This document shows positions 29,484-33,311 of a DNA stretch of 33,311 nucleotides, piece by piece. Source of the stretch: Candidatus Nomurabacteria bacterium (GTDB lineage: Bacteria; Patescibacteriota; Minisyncoccia; Phycocordibacterales; UBA9973); NCBI GenBank assembly GCA_943348755.1, contig CALQYS010000010.1, positions 1 to 33,311 of the forward strand. The letters are read 5' to 3'. Position 1 is the stretch's first letter; the number at the start of each line of letters is the position of its first letter. The notes beneath the pieces are model-generated. The model was not told the DNA's origin. It ran no database searches and saw only the letters and a program-made list of their open reading frames with translations. Position numbers and translations under genes: made by a program.

Positions 29484-31634
29484 ATGGAAAGAGATTATCC
29501 ACTTGAAAAAGTTAGAAATTTTGGAATTATTGCGCACATTGATGCTGGGAAAACGACCACGACTGAGCGCGTGCTTTATTACACTGGTAAGAAGCATAAA
29601 ATAGGTGAAGTACACGAAGGGGAGACTACGACAGACTGGATGGAACAAGAACGAGAACGTGGTATTACCATCACAGCTGCAGCAGTCACCTGTTTCTGGA
29701 CTCCGACATACGCTCCAACAGATAAGACTAAAACTCATCGCTTTAATATCATCGATACTCCTGGACACATCGACTTTACGGTGGAAGTAAAGCGTTCTCT
29801 TCGCGTGCTCGATGGAGCCGTGGTTGTTTTTGACGGTGTGGCGGGTGTAGAACCTCAGTCTGAGACTAACTGGAGATACGCCGATGAAGCCAAAGTGCCT
29901 CGTGTTTGTTTCATAAATAAATTAGACCGAACTGGTGCTTCTTTTGAACACTCTTATGCCACTATTTTAGACCGACTAAGTAAGAAAGCTGTTCGTGTAC
30001 AGATCCCTATTGGTCTCGAAGAAAAATTCGAGGGTGTTATAGATTTGCTCCGCATGAAGGCCTTTTACTTTGAGGGAGAGATGGGCAACAAAGTTATTGA
30101 AAAAGAAATTCCGGAAAATCTAAAGGCTGATGCGGTGAAATATCATTCTGAACTTGTAGAAAAGATCGTAGAGACTGATGACAAGATGATGACGGAATAT
30201 CTAGAAGGGATAATCCCTGGCATAGATGTTTTGAAGAAGACTCTCCGTAAAGCTGTGATCGAAAACACCATTTTCCCAGTTTTTACTGGTTCTGCCTTGA
30301 AGAATAAAGGTGTTCAGCTAATACTCGATGCGGTCATAGATTACTTGCCAGCTCCGACAGACATCGCGGCGGTTTCGGGTATTGATCCAAACAATGATGA
30401 TAAAGTAATCACACGAAGCGCCTCTGATAAAGAACCTTTTTCGGCACTTGCCTTTAAAGTCGCGACTGATCCATTCGTTGGTCAGATCATTTTCTTTCGT
30501 GTCTACTCTGGAACGCTTTCTGCTGGTACATATATATACAATCCTCGTACTCGTAACAAAGAGCGTATCGGACGTATTCTCCGAATGCATGCAAATGACC
30601 GCGAAGAAGTGAAGCAGGTCTTTGCGGGAGAAATCGCGGCGGCGGTTGGTTTGAAAGACACCATTACCTCCGATACAATCTGTGATGAAAATAATCCTAT
30701 TGTCTTAGATAGAATAGTTTTCCCCGAACCTGTTATTTCTCTACGTATAGAACCAAAAACAAAAGCTGACCAAGAAAAAATGGGTATGGCTTTGAACCGT
30801 CTCGCACAGGAAGATCCGACCTTTAGAGTCAGCACTGATCAGGAGACAGGGGAGACCATCATCGCCGGTATGGGTGAGCTGCACCTCGAAATCATCGTGG
30901 ATCGCATGAAGCGTGAATTTACCGTCGAAGCAAATGTGGGCAAGCCTCAGGTGGCCTACCGTGAGACGATCAACAGCAATGCCGAAGCAGAAGGTAAATA
31001 TATCAAGCAGTCTGGCGGACGTGGTAACTACGGACACGTGAAGATCAAGGTTAAGCCAATGGAAATGCTCACGAAAGAGGAGCTAGAAGATTTACCAAAG
31101 AATACCAAAAGATCTCCTGGATTTGAGTTCGTAAATACCATTAAAGGAGGTGTAATTCCGCAAGAATACATCGCTCCATGTGAAAAGGGATTCAAAGAAG
31201 GTCTTGATCGTGGAGTTTTAGCAGGGTTTAAAATGGTGAATGTATCTGTGGAACTCTGGGACGGTAGCTACCACGAAGTGGACTCGAACGAAATGGCTTT
31301 CAAAATCGCTGCTTCAATGGCCGTGCAGGATGCATGTAAACGAGCGAACCCAGTCATCTTAGAGCCGATGATGAAAGTAGAAGTTGTGACTCCAGATAAA
31401 TTCATGGGTGATGTCACAGGCAATCTTTCCTCGAAGCGCGCACTCATCGAAGGTATGGAAGACCGCGGTATGAACAAAGTCATCAAAGCTATCGTGCCTC
31501 TATCTGAAATGTTTGGATATATGACTGGACTACGCTCTATGACCGAAGGCCGCGCTTCATTCACTATGGAATTCTTCAGATACGATATCGTGCCAAACAA
31601 CGTCGCTGAGACTATTATTGCGGCGAGAAAATAA
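29484..31634 (+). CDS. fusA: Elongation factor G
   Basis: A 716-residue translocase GTPase. G1 is AHIDAGKTT (about residues 16-24), switch I contains [10 protein letters not shown]3 is DTPGHIDF, and G4 is NKLDRTG. Domains II-V follow, including [18 protein letters not shown] (domain III) and the C-terminal domain V with [20 protein letters not shown]. Length and motifs are normal for a canonical EF-G. It is the last gene of the str operon here; tufA does not follow, and an AT-rich terminator lies directly after the stop. Confidence 0.98.
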   Translation: MERDYPLEKVRNFGIIAHIDAGKTTTTERVLYYTGKKHKIGEVHEGETTTDWMEQERERGITITAAAVTCFWTPTYAPTDKTKTHRFNIIDTPGHIDFTVEVKRSLRVLDGAVVVFDGVAGVEPQSETNWRYADEAKVPRVCFINKLDRTGASFEHSYATILDRLSKKAVRVQIPIGLEEKFEGVIDLLRMKAFYFEGEMGNKVIEKEIPENLKADAVKYHSELVEKIVETDDKMMTEYLEGIIPGIDVLKKTLRKAVIENTIFPVFTGSALKNKGVQLILDAVIDYLPAPTDIAAVSGIDPNNDDKVITRSASDKEPFSALAFKVATDPFVGQIIFFRVYSGTLSAGTYIYNPRTRNKERIGRILRMHANDREEVKQVFAGEIAAAVGLKDTITSDTICDENNPIVLDRIVFPEPVISLRIEPKTKADQEKMGMALNRLAQEDPTFRVSTDQETGETIIAGMGELHLEIIVDRMKREFTVEANVGKPQVAYRETINSNAEAEGKYIKQSGGRGNYGHVKIKVKPMEMLTKEELEDLPKNTKRSPGFEFVNTIKGGVIPQEYIAPCEKGFKEGLDRGVLAGFKMVNVSVELWDGSYHEVDSNEMAFKIAASMAVQDACKRANPVILEPMMKVEVVTPDKFMGDVTGNLSSKRALIEGMEDRGMNKVIKAIVPLSEMFGYMTGLRSMTEGRASFTMEFFRYDIVPNNVAETIIAARK

Positions 31635-31667
31635 AAATAGCAAAATTTCGTGCTATTTTGCTATTTT
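31634..31667 (+). terminator. Terminator of the str operon
   Basis: aaaatagcaaaat and attttgctatttt form a perfect 13-bp AT-rich stem with an 8-nt loop, starting at the last base of the fusA stop codon. Confidence 0.7.
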
Positions 31668-31668
31668 C

Positions 31669-31677
31669 TGTTAATAT
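31669..31677 (+). promoter_or_regulatory. Extended -10 promoter of pyrD
   Basis: TGT-TAATAT ends 7 nt before the ATG at 31685 and directly follows the fusA terminator. Confidence 0.4.
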
Positions 31678-31684
31678 AACAGAA

Positions 31685-32767
31685 ATGTTAACTACGCCTT
31701 TTTACGACCCAGAGAAGTCCTATAAAGAAAACTTTGAGAAGGGTCCTTTTGGGGCTTTTGCCGATGGAAAAGTAATACAAAATAATAGTAACCAAAAGTA
31801 TGACTTCTTGGGTTTTAAAGTCAATTCACCCTTTGGCATACCAGCTGGACCGCTTATTAATGGGAATTTCGTGCAAGCTGCGCTCGACAAAGGTTTCGAT
31901 ATTGTGACTTACAAGACAGTTCGAAGCGACACATACCCATGTCACCCCTGGCCCAATGTTCTTTCTGTAAAAGTAAATGGTGATTTAACTTTTGAGAAAG
32001 CCAAAGGAAAGCTCATAGCGGATCATGAATATACGATGCCTATCTCTATTACTAATTCTTTCGGCGTCCCTTCTTTTAGCCCCGAATTTTGGCAAAAGGA
32101 TTTGGCGAAAGTTGTAAAAGACGCCCGTCCTGGGCAGATCGTCATTGGAAGTTTCCAAGGTACCAAAAAGGAAGGACAAAGTGTGGAAGAATATATAAAT
32201 GATTTTCGCAAAGTTGCCAAACTTCTCAAAGATACGGGGGTAAAAGTAGTAGAAGTGAACTTAAGTTGTCCAAATGAAGGCACGAATAATTTACTTTGCT
32301 ACGATACGGATCGTAGTGTAAAAGTGGTCAAGGTGATAAAAGAAGAAATAGGGCAAATCCCGCTCATCATCAAGATTGCTTATTTTAAAGATGAAGATGT
32401 GTTGCGAAATCTTGTAAAATCAATTGGGCCAATAGTTCAGGGGATTTCTGCGATAAACACTATCCCAGCTCAGATTGTCGATAAAAATGGCATGCAAGCT
32501 TTGCCCGGAGAAGGACGTTTGTACAGCGGGGTCTGCGGGCATGCCATAAAGTGGGCGGGGTTAGATATGGTAAAAAAATTAAAAAAGTTGCGAGAAGAAT
32601 TGGGCTATTCTTACACCATTATCGGCGTCGGCGGAGTCACGGAGCCAGAAGAATTTTTTGAATACAGAGATGCCGGGGCGGATATCGTCATGTCTGCGAC
32701 CGGTGCGATGTGGAACCCTTATCTTGGCAGAGATATTGCTTTGGAGATAAAGAAAAAGTTAAGATAA
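31685..32767 (+). CDS. pyrD: Dihydroorotate dehydrogenase family protein
   Basis: A 360-residue FMN-binding TIM barrel. Key segments are SPFGIPAGPLINGNFVQAAL, FDIVTYKTVRS, MPISITNSFGVPS, VEVNLSCPNEGTNN (catalytic Cys in the class 1 position, about residue 199), IPLIIKIAYF, AINTIPAQI and the phosphate-binding IGVGGVTEPEEFFEYRDAGADIVMSATGAM. Cys as the catalytic base indicates class 1 (cytosolic) rather than quinone-linked class 2. It oxidises dihydroorotate to orotate; pyrE, which uses orotate, starts 4 nt downstream. The ORF-track TTG at 31658 lies in the terminator and is rejected. Confidence 0.9.
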   Translation: MLTTPFYDPEKSYKENFEKGPFGAFADGKVIQNNSNQKYDFLGFKVNSPFGIPAGPLINGNFVQAALDKGFDIVTYKTVRSDTYPCHPWPNVLSVKVNGDLTFEKAKGKLIADHEYTMPISITNSFGVPSFSPEFWQKDLAKVVKDARPGQIVIGSFQGTKKEGQSVEEYINDFRKVAKLLKDTGVKVVEVNLSCPNEGTNNLLCYDTDRSVKVVKVIKEEIGQIPLIIKIAYFKDEDVLRNLVKSIGPIVQGISAINTIPAQIVDKNGMQALPGEGRLYSGVCGHAIKWAGLDMVKKLKKLREELGYSYTIIGVGGVTEPEEFFEYRDAGADIVMSATGAMWNPYLGRDIALEIKKKLR

Positions 32768-32771
32768 ATCT

Positions 32772-33311
32772 ATGAATGAGGCTATTAATATATTAAAGAA
32801 AGTGGGAGCGGTACTGGCTGATGACCATTTTGTTGGGACTTCAGGGCTTCATTTTGATGCTTATGTGAATAAGGATTTTTTGTATCCGCACACAGCCGAG
32901 ACTTCTGAGATTTGTAGATTGATGGCGGAGAAATGCAAAGATAAGAATATCGAAGTCGTCGTCGGTCCGGCGCTCGGCGGGATCATTCTTTCTCAATGGG
33001 TTGCTCACCACCTGAGTGGTATGTGTGGAAAGGAAGTTTTAGCAGTATATACAGAGAAAACAGCAGAGGGTGGGCAAGCTTTCACTCGGGGATATGAAAA
33101 TTGTATAAAAGGTAAAAGAGTGCTGATAGTCGAGGACATAATAACCACTGGTGGTTCATTGCTTAAATCTGCAACTGCAGTTAAAGGTGCAGGGGGGAAT
33201 TTGGTGGCTGTATGTGCGATGGTAAACAAAAATGAAGATATAAAAGAAAATATAGACGGTGTGCCGTTTTATTCTCTAACTGATTTATTTATACCTACGT
33301 ATGAAGCTGGT
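32772..33311 (+). CDS. pyrE: Orotate phosphoribosyltransferase, truncated by the window end
   Basis: 180 codons are open from ATG (32772) to the window edge with no stop, so it is absent from the ORF track. The product starts MNEAINILKKVGAVLADDHFV. It contains VVVGPALGGIILSQWVA, VYTEKTAEGGQAFTRGY and the PRPP-binding motif VLIVEDIITTGGSLLK, typical of type I phosphoribosyltransferases and of PyrE. It joins orotate to PRPP to form OMP. It is coupled to pyrD by a 4-nt gap. Confidence 0.92.
   Translation, partial: MNEAINILKKVGAVLADDHFVGTSGLHFDAYVNKDFLYPHTAETSEICRLMAEKCKDKNIEVVVGPALGGIILSQWVAHHLSGMCGKEVLAVYTEKTAEGGQAFTRGYENCIKGKRVLIVEDIITTGGSLLKSATAVKGAGGNLVAVCAMVNKNEDIKENIDGVPFYSLTDLFIPTYEAG

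Overview
The window looks like a piece of a Candidate Phyla Radiation (Patescibacteria, probably Parcubacteria-type) chromosome. The basis is an AT-rich genome with short, tightly packed genes, a Cys-rich zinc-ribbon protein and a DUF5652-like protein of kinds I associate with these genomes, almost no Shine-Dalgarno sequences, and one gene where another bacterium would carry a larger set. TGA is used as a stop (for example at 23187-23189), so the standard bacterial code applies. Lineage is an inference; no 16S gene is present.

Layout. 1-4.1 kb: tandem hairpins, tRNA-Ser, a DUF5652-like membrane protein, ruvX, a lone EMAP/tRNA-binding domain, and a type IV pilus inner-membrane set (pilM-pilN-pilO plus a small membrane protein), then tRNA-Arg and tRNA-Val on the minus strand. 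4.1-7.3 kb: an RluA-family pseudouridine synthase carrying an in-frame palindromic insertion, a 36-cysteine zinc-ribbon protein, rplS and tRNA-Leu. 7.3-11.4 kb: a small orphan transcript, an XRE regulator with its membrane partner, and a redox island (thioredoxin-like protein, DipZ, VKOR), then repeat element A and tRNA-His. 11.4-18.6 kb: a coiled-coil membrane protein, tsaC, an orphan gene, murB, a SIMPL protein and a giant exported protein with a dead metzincin-like motif.

18.6-23.3 kb: secE-nusG-rplK runs straight into folP, a CADD-like protein, a CofE/FolC2-like glutamate ligase and a stand-alone cyanophycin-synthetase-type ATP-grasp, ending at repeat element B. This matches the unusual folate gene complement known from Chlamydia. 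23.3-25.6 kb: dCMP deaminase and a MazG-like hydrolase converge on folA and thyA, so folate and dTMP synthesis sit side by side. 25.6-33.3 kb: a DEAD-box helicase, an orphan gene, rpmB and an M50 protease driven from a symmetric promoter, the str operon (rpsL-rpsG-fusA), then pyrD and a pyrE that runs off the window.

The two strongest novelty candidates are: (1) two copies of a ~57-bp conserved core (11189-11244 and, inverted, 23216-23272), each enclosed by perfect but unrelated 23-26 bp inverted-repeat arms at gene ends; and (2) a chlamydial-type folate operon whose CADD protein keeps the proposed sacrificial Tyr and Lys but has lost three of six metal ligands. A window-wide theme is promoters of extended -10 type placed 6-8 nt before the start codon, implying many leaderless mRNAs.
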